The notes: generated by a model not told the origin, from the sequence alone. 64,000 nucleotides of DNA from Bifidobacterium anseris (GCF_002860345.1 NZ_NMYC01000005.1:496001-560000), one strand, 5' to 3'. Counted from the stretch's first letter, positions 11,058 through 20,937 are shown. Made by a program: numbers and translations.

Positions 11058-13358
11058 ATGAAGAAACGCGTATGGCTTTCGATGCTGAACTCGGTGGTCT
11101 GGACCGTCGTCATCTGCGCGCTCGTGTTCGGCCTCGGGTTCCTGATCGCGAAGGAATCGAACTCGTCCGACCTCGAATACAACTCGCTCGATTACGACGT
11201 GCAGGTGCTCGACAACGGCGACCTGCGCATCAAGGAGACCATCGACGTGCGGCTGCACGAACGCAAGGATTCGGACGACAACGTGATCGCGTGGAAGCAG
11301 CTGTACCAGACCTACACGCTCAACGCGTCGCAGCTGACGAACATCACCGACATCAGCGTGAAGAACCTCAGCACCGGCGAGGAATACACGCAGACCGAGC
11401 CGAAGAACCCGAAATACATTTCCGCAGGCGCATGGAACAAGGAATACGCGAAGCATTGGTACATCGCTGACGTGACCGCCGGCGCATCGTCGCCCAAGCC
11501 CTACGATCCGGACGTCGACGGGCTCGAATCGCGCACGCGCACGCAGATGGGGCTCGACGAGCGGGCTACGACGACGCCATCGGCGACCGCCTCGACCGGC
11601 ACCGCCGACAGCCTCGACAAACCGCGCGACAAGGAAGTGGAGATCGGCTGGAACATCCCGGCGACGAGTTCGCGAAGCAGCATGCGCTTCGAGATCGCGA
11701 TGACTTGGGAGGGCGTCTCGACCGAATACAACGACGTCACGAAGTTCCAATGGGAACCCTTCGGCCCGGAGAATATGACGCCGATCGGCATAATGCGCGC
11801 GAAGGTGACCTTCCCGCAGGGCGTTGGCGAGCGCGATTCGTGGGCGTGGCTGCACTACACCGGCAACTCGCTCACGAAGCGCATCCCCGGCGGCATCGAG
11901 TTCACTGCCTACAACGTGAAATCCAAGCAGTACCTCGATCTCGTCGCGATGATGACGAATGCCCACGTCAGCGGCGTCGCACGTCACGTCGACGCCGATG
12001 CGAAGCAATGGACGATTGACGACGAGACGCGTCAGGAACGCGAATGGCACGACCAGCAGCACCGTCGCGCCGTCATCCGCGTGTGCGTCTGGATCGCCGT
12101 CGCGCTCGTCGTCGTGCTGCTGAGCTTCTTCGGCATCCGCGCCGCGTTGCGCTCGCGCCGCGCCGCGCGCCTGACGAGCGACATCGACTATTGGCGCACC
12201 GTGCCCGCGATGACTCCGGGCGCGGCCGCCGTCCTGTGGACGAAGCTCGGTCGTGCGCCGTCCGCGTCGCGCACGTCGCGTGAAATGGCCGCGACGATGA
12301 TGTCGCTGATCGACAAGAAATACATCGCCGTGTATCCGGGCGAGGCGAAACGCTACGCCGGCATCGACCTGAGTCGCGTCGGCGCCGCCGAGATCGCGCG
12401 CATGCTCGCGTCGGGTGAGACGAATCCGAGGAAGCTCGGCAAGACGAGCACGATCGTGCTGCTGCCGCGCGTGTTCGGCTCGACGATCACCGACGGCGGC
12501 GGCCACGGCGACAGCTTGTGCACGTCGGAGCGGCGGCTGCTGAAGATCCTGCTCGAGGCGAGTGAGCGGCTGCACACGCCGGTGTTCGACATCAAGCAGA
12601 TGAACAAGGCGTTCCGCCAGTGGGAGGACGGCCATCTGTCGGTCGACCTGTTCACTGAGGCGTGCGACGACGAATGCGACGAGCTCGGCGCGATGAGCCC
12701 CGCGTCGCCGGCGGCCGTCACGCTCGGCATCTTCGACATCGTCGTCGGCGTGCTCGCCGGCATCTACTTCATGGCGGCCGAAGGCAATCTGCTGCTCGCG
12801 TGCTGCATAGGACTGCCGGCCGTCTTCTGCGGCCTGCTGGCGTGCCTGCTGCACAAGACCTACCGCATCACCGAATCCGGGCAGCGCACGATCGGCGAAC
12901 TCGTCGGCTTCGAACGCTACCTCGAGGACTTCAGCGAGTTCTCCGACCGTGAAGTGCTCGATGTGACGCTGTGGGGGCGCTATCTCGTCTACGCGTCCGC
13001 GCTTGGCGTGTCGCGCAAGGTGCTGCAGCAGCTCGCGGCCGCCTATCCACAGGTCAACGACGCCGCATGGCTTGACGACAACGCGGCCGCTTCCGGCGTG
13101 CTGTTCTGGTCGGCCAGGCCGAGCACGATCGTCGGCGCTTCGCTCGGCTCGGCGCTCGCCGGCGGCAGCTTCGGCGCGTTCTCCGGCGGCTTCGTCGATT
13201 TCGGCTCCCAGCTGAGTTCGGGCATGGCCTCAATGCAGTCGACGATTTCGGCGGCGGCACCGTCATCGTCGTCGGGCGGTTCGGGCGGTTCATTCTCCGG
13301 CGGTGGATTCGGCGGCTCGTCGGGCGGTTCCGGCGGCGGCTCCTTCGGCGGACGGTGA
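11058..13358 (+). CDS. DUF2207 family membrane protein (first of a tandem pair)
   Basis: 766 residues. An N-terminal membrane segment (~7-28) is followed by an extracytoplasmic DUF2207 beta domain (YDVQVLDNGDLRIKETIDVRL and later EIGWNIPATS), a second membrane segment (~335-357), a cytoplasmic region, a paired hydrophobic stretch (~553-598) and a Gly/Ser-rich C-terminus typical of the family. Function is unknown; association with LemA proteins is common. Start 11058 was chosen for the GGGAGA six bases upstream; earlier ATGs lack a ribosome binding site. Confidence 0.85.
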   Translation: MKKRVWLSMLNSVVWTVVICALVFGLGFLIAKESNSSDLEYNSLDYDVQVLDNGDLRIKETIDVRLHERKDSDDNVIAWKQLYQTYTLNASQLTNITDISVKNLSTGEEYTQTEPKNPKYISAGAWNKEYAKHWYIADVTAGASSPKPYDPDVDGLESRTRTQMGLDERATTTPSATASTGTADSLDKPRDKEVEIGWNIPATSSRSSMRFEIAMTWEGVSTEYNDVTKFQWEPFGPENMTPIGIMRAKVTFPQGVGERDSWAWLHYTGNSLTKRIPGGIEFTAYNVKSKQYLDLVAMMTNAHVSGVARHVDADAKQWTIDDETRQEREWHDQQHRRAVIRVCVWIAVALVVVLLSFFGIRAALRSRRAARLTSDIDYWRTVPAMTPGAAAVLWTKLGRAPSASRTSREMAATMMSLIDKKYIAVYPGEAKRYAGIDLSRVGAAEIARMLASGETNPRKLGKTSTIVLLPRVFGSTITDGGGHGDSLCTSERRLLKILLEASERLHTPVFDIKQMNKAFRQWEDGHLSVDLFTEACDDECDELGAMSPASPAAVTLGIFDIVVGVLAGIYFMAAEGNLLLACCIGLPAVFCGLLACLLHKTYRITESGQRTIGELVGFERYLEDFSEFSDREVLDVTLWGRYLVYASALGVSRKVLQQLAAAYPQVNDAAWLDDNAAASGVLFWSARPSTIVGASLGSALAGGSFGAFSGGFVDFGSQLSSGMASMQSTISAAAPSSSSGGSGGSFSGGGFGGSSGGSGGGSFGGR

Positions 13359-13388
13359 CGGCACCACCTGGCCGTTGGAGCGTCATAG

Positions 13389-13423
13389 GCGACGGTCCAT
13401 GCCCTGTGGGCGTGGGCCGTCGC
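13389..13423 (+). terminator. Hairpin between the two DUF2207 genes
   Basis: GCGACGGtCCA pairs with TGGgCCGTCGC around a 13-nt loop. It lacks a U-run, so termination may be partial. A TATGAT -10-like element follows at 13435 and may start the second gene. Confidence 0.4.
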
Positions 13424-13494
13424 GTGCGCACCGGTATGATGTTCGCATCCGATGGGGCGGCACATGGCGCTCACAGTGAACGCGGGGGATATCA

Positions 13495-15636
13495 ATGACC
13501 AGACGGACGAAGAACATCGTGCTGATGAGCCTGCTGCTCGCCGTGCTCGGCGTGATCAGTGTGCTCTCGATCGGTGTGCGCGAGCAGGCGGGTGCCCCGC
13601 CGCTGTCCTACAACGAGACGTCCTACGATGTGCAGGTGCTCGACAACGGCAACACGCGCGTGACAATGACGCTCGACTACCGTCTTGGCCGCCGCGAATC
13701 GTCGAAGACATGGAAACAGCTCTACCGCACGATCCCGCTGTCTCCAGCCGGCATCACCAACGTGTCCGTCGAACGCGTGCGCAACCTGAGCACCGGCGAA
13801 ACGTACACGCAGGGCGAGGCGGTCGACGCAAGCCTGTACGGCAACGACAACTGGGACGTGCAGCACGCGCGCCAGTGGTACATCACGATTCAGGGCGACA
13901 TGTACCACGGCTACGATCCGCGCACCGACGGCATCCGCGCGGGCTCGTCGGACGAAATCAGCAAAAACGTCGAAATCGGTTGGAACATCCCGGTGACGAA
14001 GTCGGCGAAAAGCGTGAGGATCGAAGTGACGATGACGCTCGCCGGCATGGTCACCGCGTGCCCGGGCAACGACGTTTTCAACTGGCAGCCGGTGGACGAG
14101 ACGAACGAATCGCCGATCCGACGATTCTCGGCGACCGTGCGCTTCCCGCAGGCTGTGGACGAGCACAATTCGACGATGTGGGTGCACTACGACGGCACGT
14201 CGACGACGGCGTATCGCGACGGCATGTTCACGTTCGGCATCGACAACGTGCGCGCGCGATCATATGTGCAGCTCACGGCGATGCTGCCGGAGGGCAGCGT
14301 CGCGAGGCCGGCGAGGACGGACACGGTGAGCGGCGACGAACTCAACGAACAGGAACGCCGGCGTGAGACGAAATGGCGCAGCGAACAGCAGTCGTCGGCG
14401 CGTGGATTGCTCGTCATCAGTGGCCTGCTCGTGTTCGCCGCCGCCGTGATTGCCGCGATCGGCCTGCGCGGCGTCATCAAACAGGGACATCGGCGCGCGC
14501 AGCTCGAAACCATCATGCCGTATTGGCGGGGGCTGCCGCCGATGAGCCCGGGCGCCGCGGCGCTCGTCTACGACACCGTCAACGGCGTGACCACTGACCG
14601 CCGACTCATCGGCCGTCAGCTGAGCGCGACGATGCTGTCGCTCGTGACGAAAGGATTCGCGCGCATGTATCCGGGGACGGTCGACATGTATCGCGGCATC
14701 GATCTGCTCAGGACGGACGCGGCGGTGCTCGCGCAGATGGTGTCGGCACGGGGCACGGGGCGCGACGCCGACGCGACGAGCACAATCGTGCTGCTGCCGC
14801 GCGCATTCGACACGGTGTCGTGCCAGCGGCAGCTGTGCGCGTCGGAACGCGCCGCGCTCGACATGCTGCACACGGCGGGTCGACAGTTGGGATCGGTCGT
14901 TTTCGACACGCGGCAGTTTTCGCAGTGCCTCAAGGAGACAGGTGACGCGCAGGAACTGTCGCAATCGTTCTACCTATGTTGCGTTGCCGAGATGAGCGCG
15001 ATGGGTGTGTTCCCGAAACGGTCGATGAGCGCGCGCGTATGCGCCGTCTTCTCGTACGTGTGCGCGTTCTTCGCGGCGCTGCTGTGGCTGCTGCAGGCGG
15101 GCGGCGTACTGTTGCCGATCGTCATCGTCGTCGTGTTCGCTGCGCTCGCCGGCGTGCAGTCGATGGGGCAGACGCAGTACGGCGTCGACGATCAGGGGAT
15201 GCGGCTCGCGGCGCAGGTGCGGGGCTTGGGCAGATATCTCGAGGACTTCAGTCATTTCGCCGACCGCGGCGTGCTCGACGTCAAACTGTGGGGACGCTAC
15301 ATGGTGTACGCGACGGCGTTCGGCATCGCCGACAAGGCGATGGCGCAGCTGACGGCCGCATATCCGCAGTTGACGGACCCCGCGTGGGCGTCCGGCGGTG
15401 CGGACGGCTACTCGCTCGTCTACTGGATGGACAGGTCGTTCCGACATACGCGCATGCGCGGCGGATCCGCTAGCAGCATGTTCATGGTCGGCGATTTCGT
15501 CGATCTTGGCGCGCGCTTCGCCGTCGGATTCAGCGACGTCGCGCACGTGATCTCGGCGGCGTCCGGCGCGTTCTCCGGCGGCTCGGGCGGATGGAACAGC
15601 AAGCCGGGCGCAGGCTGGGGCGGCGGCGGACGGTGA
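13495..15636 (+). CDS. DUF2207 family membrane protein (second of a tandem pair)
   Basis: 713 residues, a clear paralogue of the preceding gene: the same N-terminal membrane anchor, YDVQVLDNGNTRVTMTLDYRL, RNLSTGETYTQ, VEIGWNIPVT, YWRGLPPMSPGAAALV and LGRYLEDFSHFADRGVLD blocks, the same membrane layout and a shorter Gly-rich C-terminus (GGSGGWNSKPGAGWGGGGR). The paralogues are diverged well beyond recent duplication. The start follows GGGGGATATCA. Confidence 0.85.
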   Translation: MTRRTKNIVLMSLLLAVLGVISVLSIGVREQAGAPPLSYNETSYDVQVLDNGNTRVTMTLDYRLGRRESSKTWKQLYRTIPLSPAGITNVSVERVRNLSTGETYTQGEAVDASLYGNDNWDVQHARQWYITIQGDMYHGYDPRTDGIRAGSSDEISKNVEIGWNIPVTKSAKSVRIEVTMTLAGMVTACPGNDVFNWQPVDETNESPIRRFSATVRFPQAVDEHNSTMWVHYDGTSTTAYRDGMFTFGIDNVRARSYVQLTAMLPEGSVARPARTDTVSGDELNEQERRRETKWRSEQQSSARGLLVISGLLVFAAAVIAAIGLRGVIKQGHRRAQLETIMPYWRGLPPMSPGAAALVYDTVNGVTTDRRLIGRQLSATMLSLVTKGFARMYPGTVDMYRGIDLLRTDAAVLAQMVSARGTGRDADATSTIVLLPRAFDTVSCQRQLCASERAALDMLHTAGRQLGSVVFDTRQFSQCLKETGDAQELSQSFYLCCVAEMSAMGVFPKRSMSARVCAVFSYVCAFFAALLWLLQAGGVLLPIVIVVVFAALAGVQSMGQTQYGVDDQGMRLAAQVRGLGRYLEDFSHFADRGVLDVKLWGRYMVYATAFGIADKAMAQLTAAYPQLTDPAWASGGADGYSLVYWMDRSFRHTRMRGGSASSMFMVGDFVDLGARFAVGFSDVAHVISAASGAFSGGSGGWNSKPGAGWGGGGR

Positions 15637-15758
15637 GTGGTCGCGGCGGCGGTTGTTGCTTACGACGGTTGTGGGAATTACTGGGCGATTTCTATGATGG
15701 TGACGGCGCGTCGTGCACGGCGCCGCGCCGGAACGTCAACAACCGCGAAGGAGCAGCG

Positions 15759-16622
15759 ATGGTACTGCACAGGAACATGGGACCGTTCGACACGACGGCG
15801 ATCGGTCTGGGCGAAATGCCGCTGACCATTGAAAACAATCTGGGCCCGAACATGGGCGTCGAGACGATCCATGCGGCGCTCGACGCCGGCTGCCGCCAGA
15901 TCGACACGGCGTGGGCGTACTACTGCTCGGGCGGCGAGGAACAGACCGGCGAGAAGCTCGTGCGCGAGGCGATGGCCAGCTGGGACGGCCCGAAGGACGA
16001 AGTGCTCATCGCGACGAAGGTCGGCCACTACCGCAACTTCACCGACGGCAAGCCGACGTGGGCCGTCGACGGCTCGCCGGAGAACCTGATCCGCCGCGCG
16101 AAGGAAAGCGCGCTCGCGCTCGGCGTGGATACGATCGATCTGCTGTACTTCCACCGTCCCGATCCGCGCATCCCCTACGGCGAGTCGATTGAGGCGATCA
16201 AGCAGCTCGTCGACGAAGGCGTGGCGCGCGAGGCGGGCGTCTCGAACGCGTCGATCGAGCAGATGGACATCGCGCAGGAGATCCTCGGCGAGAAGCTCAT
16301 CGCCGTGCAGAACCAGTATTCGCCGATCTACACGCAGACGGCGGACACGCTCGAGCATGCGGCGAGGATCGGCATCAGCTTCGTGTGCTGGAGCCCGCTC
16401 GGCGGCTTCCGCAAGCCCAAGGACGAGTCGAAGTTCGACCCGTTCCGCGCAATCGCCGAACGGCGCGGCGTCAGCTATCAGCAGGTCGTGCTCGCATGGG
16501 AGCTGTCCAAGGGCGACCACGTGTTCGTCATTCCGGGCGCGCACCGTCCGGCGACGATCCTCGATTCGCTCAAGGCCGGCGACCTCGAGCTGACCCCGGA
16601 GGAGCTCGCGACGCTCGGCTAG
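15759..16622 (+). CDS. Aldo/keto reductase
   Basis: 287 residues, TIM-barrel NADPH-dependent oxidoreductase. The catalytic tetrad is visible: Asp in QIDTAWAYY, Tyr in the same motif, Lys in ATKVGHY and His in LLYFHRPDP. C-terminal VIPGAHRPATILDSLKA is the cofactor-binding segment. The substrate cannot be inferred. The start has AAGGAG six bases upstream; a longer reading with 56 extra residues overlaps the previous gene's end and is not family-like. Confidence 0.9.
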   Translation: MVLHRNMGPFDTTAIGLGEMPLTIENNLGPNMGVETIHAALDAGCRQIDTAWAYYCSGGEEQTGEKLVREAMASWDGPKDEVLIATKVGHYRNFTDGKPTWAVDGSPENLIRRAKESALALGVDTIDLLYFHRPDPRIPYGESIEAIKQLVDEGVAREAGVSNASIEQMDIAQEILGEKLIAVQNQYSPIYTQTADTLEHAARIGISFVCWSPLGGFRKPKDESKFDPFRAIAERRGVSYQQVVLAWELSKGDHVFVIPGAHRPATILDSLKAGDLELTPEELATLG

Positions 16623-16630
16623 TGGCGTGC

Positions 16631-16830
16631 GGAGCGGGGCGGATTGTCGGTGTGGTCGACGGTTCGTCCCGCAACTAGGCCCTTTTGCGGGTCGGTTCGT
16701 CGACGGGGCGGATGAGCCGACCCGGAGCGGGTTGGGTTGTCGACGGGGGCGACGGTTCGACCCGGAAATGGGGCTCTTTGCGGGTCGGGTTGTCGGCGTA
16801 GTCGACGGATCGGAACGGGGTGGCGTTGCG
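16631..16830 (+). repeat. Array of ~52-bp degenerate repeat (about 3-4 units)
   Basis: Units of the type TTGCGGGTCGG-TTGTCGAC-GGgGnCGACGG-TTCGnnCCGGAA recur with ~50-bp periodicity between the aldo/keto reductase stop and the next gene. The same family forms larger arrays at 45.4, 46.9 and 48.4 kb. Each unit carries two GTCGAC-like palindromes that can pair. A TAGACT -10-like element at 16833 follows directly. Confidence 0.75.
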
Positions 16831-16911
16831 GTTAGACTGGGCTGCGGCGAAAACGGGGTCGCGCGGGCGCAAGGACAATCGTCGCGCGGCGGCAACAGGA
16901 GGAAATCGGGC

Positions 16912-18483
16912 ATGAAACGTCGTGTGAAACCAGAGGTGCTCGCACCGGCAGGCAATCTGCGCGGACTGAAGACAGCCGTCGACTACGGCGCGGACGCCGT
17001 GTACTGCGGCGGCAAGGCCTTCGGCATGCGGTCGGCGCCGCGCAACCTGAGCATCGAGGACTTCGCCGAAGGCGCACGCTACGCGCATGAACGCGGCGCG
17101 CGCGTCTACGTCACGCTCAACATCCTGCCGAGGAACAACGAGATCACGGCGATCGAGACGTACATCAACGATCTGAAGACGACCGGAGTCGACGCGCTCA
17201 TCGTCACCGACATCGGCGTCATGATGCTCGCGCACCGCATCGCGCCGGAACTCGAACTGCACGTCTCCACGCAGGCCGGCGTCACGAACTACCTCGCCGC
17301 AAACGCGCTGTACGAGCTCGGCGCGCGACGCGTCGTGCTCGCGCGCGAGATGGATCTGCAGGCCGTGCGCGACATCCGCGCGAACATCCCCGACGACCTC
17401 GACATCGAAACATTCGTCCACGGATCGATGTGCATGGCGTTCTCGGGACGCTGCCTCATCTCGAACTACCTCACCGGCCGCGACGGCAACCACGGCGAAT
17501 GCGCGCAGCCATGCCGATGGAAGTATTCGCTCGTCGAGGAGAAACGGCCCGGGCAGGTGTTCCCGGTCGAGGAGACCGCGCAGGGCACCTATCTGTTCAA
17601 CTCGCAGGACATGAACATGATGGCGCACATCGATGATTTGATCGATTCGGGCGCCACGTCGCTCAAAATCGAAGGACGATCGAAATCGGCGTACTACGTG
17701 GCCGCGATGACGAACGCCTACAAGACCGCCGTGAACGAGTACATGGTGCAGCGCGGCTTCGAAGACGAGGACGGCAACGAACTCAAGCCGTTCCGCGACC
17801 GCGTCGTGCGCGCGGGCGACACAATCGACGATGACATGATCGGCACTGACTCGATCATGGCGAACGCCGACGCCGCGTTCGCCGGCATGCCGAATTGGGA
17901 CAGCGCGAACGACGAAGGCGAGGAGACGGCCGCCGCAGCACAGGAAACGACGGCCGCCGCCGAGATCTCGAATCGCGCGGCGCGCCGCAGCGGCCTCGAC
18001 CGCCAGCGCGCGTACGCCGAACAGACCGCCGACGGCTGGCAGCACGCCGCCGTACACCCCGCGCCGCACGTCGAACTGCCCGATTGGCTGATGGAGGAAC
18101 CGTACAAGGTCGCACACCGCGACTACAGCACCGGTTTCTACTACCCCGAGCACAAAGTGGCGCAGAACACCGATCGCAGCGCATACTTCCGTGAATGGCT
18201 TGTCGTCGGCGAAACGCTCGGATGGAGCCCCGACGAAGGCGGTCGCGTCACGATTATGAGCCGCAACAAGATCGAGCCGGGACAGCTCGTCGAATTCCTG
18301 CTGCCGGGACGCGCGCCGCTCGAATACATTGTGCCCGACCACGGCATCCGCGACGCCGACGGCAACGACGTGCCGATGGTCAACAACCCCGCCCACGTGT
18401 TCTCGCTGCCGCTGGAGACGGAAGTCCCCGTCAACGCGGCGCTGCGTTCGCGCACGAAGAAGCCGACGCTCAAAGCGGAATGA
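16912..18483 (+). CDS. trhP: U32 peptidase-family protein, probable tRNA uridine-34 hydroxylation protein TrhP
   Basis: 523 residues. The N-terminal barrel starts KPEVLAPAGNLRGLKTAVDYGADAVYCGG and carries the U32 signature around ETFVHGSMCMAFSGRCLISNYL…GECAQPCRW, whose cysteines probably bind an Fe-S cluster. YegQ/TrhP-type proteins make 5-hydroxyuridine in tRNA with prephenate-derived chemistry and are not true peptidases. Compared with E. coli YegQ (~453 residues) there is an extra charged/Ala-rich insertion at ~295-400. The start has AGGAGG upstream. RlhA-like 23S rRNA hydroxylation is an alternative role. Confidence 0.82.
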   Translation: MKRRVKPEVLAPAGNLRGLKTAVDYGADAVYCGGKAFGMRSAPRNLSIEDFAEGARYAHERGARVYVTLNILPRNNEITAIETYINDLKTTGVDALIVTDIGVMMLAHRIAPELELHVSTQAGVTNYLAANALYELGARRVVLAREMDLQAVRDIRANIPDDLDIETFVHGSMCMAFSGRCLISNYLTGRDGNHGECAQPCRWKYSLVEEKRPGQVFPVEETAQGTYLFNSQDMNMMAHIDDLIDSGATSLKIEGRSKSAYYVAAMTNAYKTAVNEYMVQRGFEDEDGNELKPFRDRVVRAGDTIDDDMIGTDSIMANADAAFAGMPNWDSANDEGEETAAAAQETTAAAEISNRAARRSGLDRQRAYAEQTADGWQHAAVHPAPHVELPDWLMEEPYKVAHRDYSTGFYYPEHKVAQNTDRSAYFREWLVVGETLGWSPDEGGRVTIMSRNKIEPGQLVEFLLPGRAPLEYIVPDHGIRDADGNDVPMVNNPAHVFSLPLETEVPVNAALRSRTKKPTLKAE

Positions 18484-18550
18484 CACGTCCGTTATTGCCT
18501 GAGCTTAGGGAGGTGTCCGTCGGCGCGCGTCAGGCGCTAAAGTGAGCGGT

Positions 18551-19783
18551 ATGAGTGAAACAGCACATGACGCGCAGCCCGACGAGGCGAGCGCACAGCA
18601 CGGCGAACACCAGCCGCAGACGATCAATCTCGACGACCTGCTGCAGGCGGTGCAGGCGCACGGCAAGAAGACGATCGACGAACAGGACAAGGCGGCACGC
18701 GAACACGACGCCAAGGACGCCGACGGCAAACAATACGACGACGCAATCCTCGACAGCTCGGCGATCCAACCGACCGACGACGAAGGCAACCCGATTCCGG
18801 TGACGATTCCGATCGTGCTCGCCCCCGGCATCAACGTCATCTACACGACACGACTCGGCGGCGTAAGCACCGACGAATGGGCGCACTTCAACCTCGGCGG
18901 CAAATCCGGCGACGACCCGGCGCACGTGCGCGCGAACCGCGACGCGCTCGCGAACGAACTGCACGCGAAGCTGTCGATCATCAATCAGGTGCATTCGGCG
19001 AAGGCGATCGACACCGACGACGTGTTCACCGAAAACGCGACCTTCGGTTTCGACGCCTCCGGCACACAGCGCACCGCCGTGCGCGAAGAGGACGGCTCGA
19101 TCGCCGTGGAGCAGCCGAGCGACGACGTCGACGACGTCGAATCGGTCGACGGCGCCGTGCAGATCATCGAAGGCGACGCGCAGGTGACGACGAAGACCGG
19201 CATCGCGCTCGGCGTATTCGCCGCCGACTGCCTGCCGGTGCTGCTCGCCGACCCGGTCGCCGGCGTCATCGCCGCCGCACACTGCGGACGCAAGGGACTG
19301 ATGGCGGGCGTCATCGCCGAAACCGTCGACATGATGAAGCACAAAGGCGCCGATCCCGCGCACATCCTGGCGACGCTCGGCCCGGCGATCTGCGGCGACT
19401 GTTACGAGGTTGGCGACGAGATCGCCGACGCCTTCGACGCGCGATTCCCCGGCACGTTCACGCTCACGCGCTTCGGCGGCCCCGGCATCGACATCAACAA
19501 GGCGGCGCTGCAGGCGCTTGAAGAAGCCGGCGTCCTGCCGAAGCACATCTTCTCATCGCAGCCGCGCGTCAACGCGGCCACGCAGTACCTGTCGCAGGAC
19601 GCCGAACTGCAGCAGCTGTGCCGCGAAGACAACGAAGGCGACCCCGAACTCGACGAGCGCATCAAAGGCATCCGCCACAGCATGTGCACGCTCGAGAATC
19701 CGCTGTGGTTCTCTCATCGCCGCGCGCAGCTCGCGCACAAGAGCCACGAAGGGCGCATGCTCGCACTCATCGTGCGGCAGTGA
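18551..19783 (+). CDS. YfiH/PgeF-family (laccase-domain) purine nucleoside phosphorylase-like protein, unusually long
   Basis: 410 residues. The family's metal/catalytic residues are present: His in NQVHSAKA, Cys in FAADCLPVLL and His in AAHCGRKG. Members act on purine nucleosides or remove mis-incorporated L-Ser from peptidoglycan precursors (PgeF). At ~410 residues it greatly exceeds the usual ~240-260, owing to a ~95-residue charged N-terminal extension and a ~50-residue acidic insertion between the first His and the Cys. The start is uncertain (GTG 18542 or ATG 18551); no SD is visible, but TAAAGT lies 7 nt before the ATG, fitting a leaderless mRNA. Confidence 0.82.
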   Translation: MSETAHDAQPDEASAQHGEHQPQTINLDDLLQAVQAHGKKTIDEQDKAAREHDAKDADGKQYDDAILDSSAIQPTDDEGNPIPVTIPIVLAPGINVIYTTRLGGVSTDEWAHFNLGGKSGDDPAHVRANRDALANELHAKLSIINQVHSAKAIDTDDVFTENATFGFDASGTQRTAVREEDGSIAVEQPSDDVDDVESVDGAVQIIEGDAQVTTKTGIALGVFAADCLPVLLADPVAGVIAAAHCGRKGLMAGVIAETVDMMKHKGADPAHILATLGPAICGDCYEVGDEIADAFDARFPGTFTLTRFGGPGIDINKAALQALEEAGVLPKHIFSSQPRVNAATQYLSQDAELQQLCREDNEGDPELDERIKGIRHSMCTLENPLWFSHRRAQLAHKSHEGRMLALIVRQ

Positions 19784-19843
19784 GCGGTTGCTCGGCAATC
19801 GTTCGATTTCTTGGATTTCTCGGATCTCTTGGAAGGAACAACC

Positions 19844-20668
19844 ATGGAACAACAGGACGTGACCACGGCGGGCGACGCGCAGCCGCAGGAACGCAAGGGT
19901 GTGCCGGTCGTCGCCGTCGTGCTCGCCGCGGGTTCGGGACTGCGGTTCAACCCGGACAACCCCAAGCAGCTCGTCGCGATCGACGGCAAGCCGATTGTCG
20001 GGTGGAGCATCGACGCCTTCGAGCATAACGCGCACGTCAGCGACATCATCGTCGTCGTCAACGCGCAGGTGCGCGCCTCGGTCGAACAGCTCATCCGCGA
20101 CGGCGGCGCCACGAAGGTGCGCGCCATCATCGACGGGGGCGCCGAACGCGCGGACAGCACGGCCGCGGCGCTCGAAACGCTGTCCGCCGCAGGCGTGCCC
20201 GGCGACGCGAAGATCCTCATCCACGATTCGGTGCGGCCCTTCGTCACGCAGTCGCAGATCGACGGCTGCATCGACGCGCTCGAGGAGTTCGATGCGGCCA
20301 CCGTCGCGTGCCCGTCGACGGACACGATTCTGCTCACCGAGGATCTCGGCGACCGGCAGGCCGTCAAGTCGGTGCCCGAACGGCGCCATGCGTACCGCGC
20401 GCAGACGCCGCAGGCCTTCCGATTTGCGACGATCCACGAGGCCTACGAACTCGCGTCCGACGACCCCGATTTCCGGCCGACCGACGACACGCGCGTCGTC
20501 GTCGACTACCTGCCCGATACGCCGGTGGCGATCGTCGGCGGCTCGCCGCTCAACATGAAGGTCACGACGCGCGACGACATGCCGTTCGCGACGCTCATCG
20601 CCGGCGAGATCACGAAGGCCGCCGCCAAGCAGCAGGTGCACACGATGTTCCAGCAGGCGCTGAGCTGA
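19844..20668 (+). CDS. ispD: 2-C-methyl-D-erythritol 4-phosphate cytidylyltransferase
   Basis: 274 residues. It transfers CMP from CTP to MEP in the non-mevalonate isoprenoid pathway. Nucleotide-binding VVLAAGSGLRFNPDNPKQ, IHDSVRPFV, YRAQTPQAF and the C-terminal LNMKVTTRDD are all present. About 25 residues precede the conserved start of the domain. TarI-type ribitol-phosphate cytidylyltransferases share the fold, but nothing nearby points to teichoic acid synthesis. GGAAGGA precedes the ATG. Confidence 0.88.
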   Translation: MEQQDVTTAGDAQPQERKGVPVVAVVLAAGSGLRFNPDNPKQLVAIDGKPIVGWSIDAFEHNAHVSDIIVVVNAQVRASVEQLIRDGGATKVRAIIDGGAERADSTAAALETLSAAGVPGDAKILIHDSVRPFVTQSQIDGCIDALEEFDAATVACPSTDTILLTEDLGDRQAVKSVPERRHAYRAQTPQAFRFATIHEAYELASDDPDFRPTDDTRVVVDYLPDTPVAIVGGSPLNMKVTTRDDMPFATLIAGEITKAAAKQQVHTMFQQALS

Positions 20669-20698
20669 ACCGGCTGCGCTGAATCAGCTGCGAAGACG

Positions 20699-20740
20699 AA
20701 CGCGGCGCATGGGAGTACAGCTCCTGTGCGCCGCGTTTTG
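20699..20740 (+). terminator. Rho-independent terminator after ispD
   Basis: AACGCGGCGCA…TGCGCCGCGTT with an inner GGAG/CTCC pairing, followed by TTTTGCGTTGTT. Confidence 0.85.
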
Positions 20741-20763
20741 CGTTGTTGTGCGTGTGTCTACGG

Positions 20764-20937
20764 CTGTGTAGGTCCGTGTCGGGTGGCGGTTCGCTGGCAT
20801 CTCAGCTGGGAGGGTACGTTTTTCTGCGGGTAGGCGAGTATGCCCCGCGGAATCGTGCGGTTTTGGAGATTGATAGGTGGGGTAGTCGCGCGAAATGCTA
20901 CCGCTCAGCCGAGATGCATGCGGGATGCATGCCGGTG
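20764..20937. repeat. 174-bp direct repeat, left copy, upstream of the Mrr-type nuclease
   Basis: Matches 22398-22572 in the same orientation with about six substitutions and one 1-bp indel (~96% by eye). Similarity resumes after a ~30-bp insertion in the left copy (20971-21020 against 22573-22625), so the whole upstream region of pcp appears to be present on both sides of the nuclease gene. A short frame through the repeat is conserved but has no good start or RBS. Confidence 0.85.
20797..20917. repeat. Inverted-repeat element, family copy B (inside the left 174-bp repeat)
   Basis: Arms 20797-20822 (GCATCTCAGCTGG…) and 20891-20917 (…CTCAGCCGAGATGC) are imperfect inverted copies around a centre with GGCGAGTA and GCGGTTTTGG. 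Arms and centre resemble the 10.7-kb element. Gap sequence from 20938 to 21294 otherwise holds only the resumed repeat similarity. Confidence 0.7.

Noticed and set aside
20821-20937. A small protein encoded in the 174-bp repeat
   Set aside because: A frame containing NRAVLEIDRWGSRAKC is conserved in both copies, but the copies are ~96% identical DNA, so any frame would be; no SD or plausible start precedes it.
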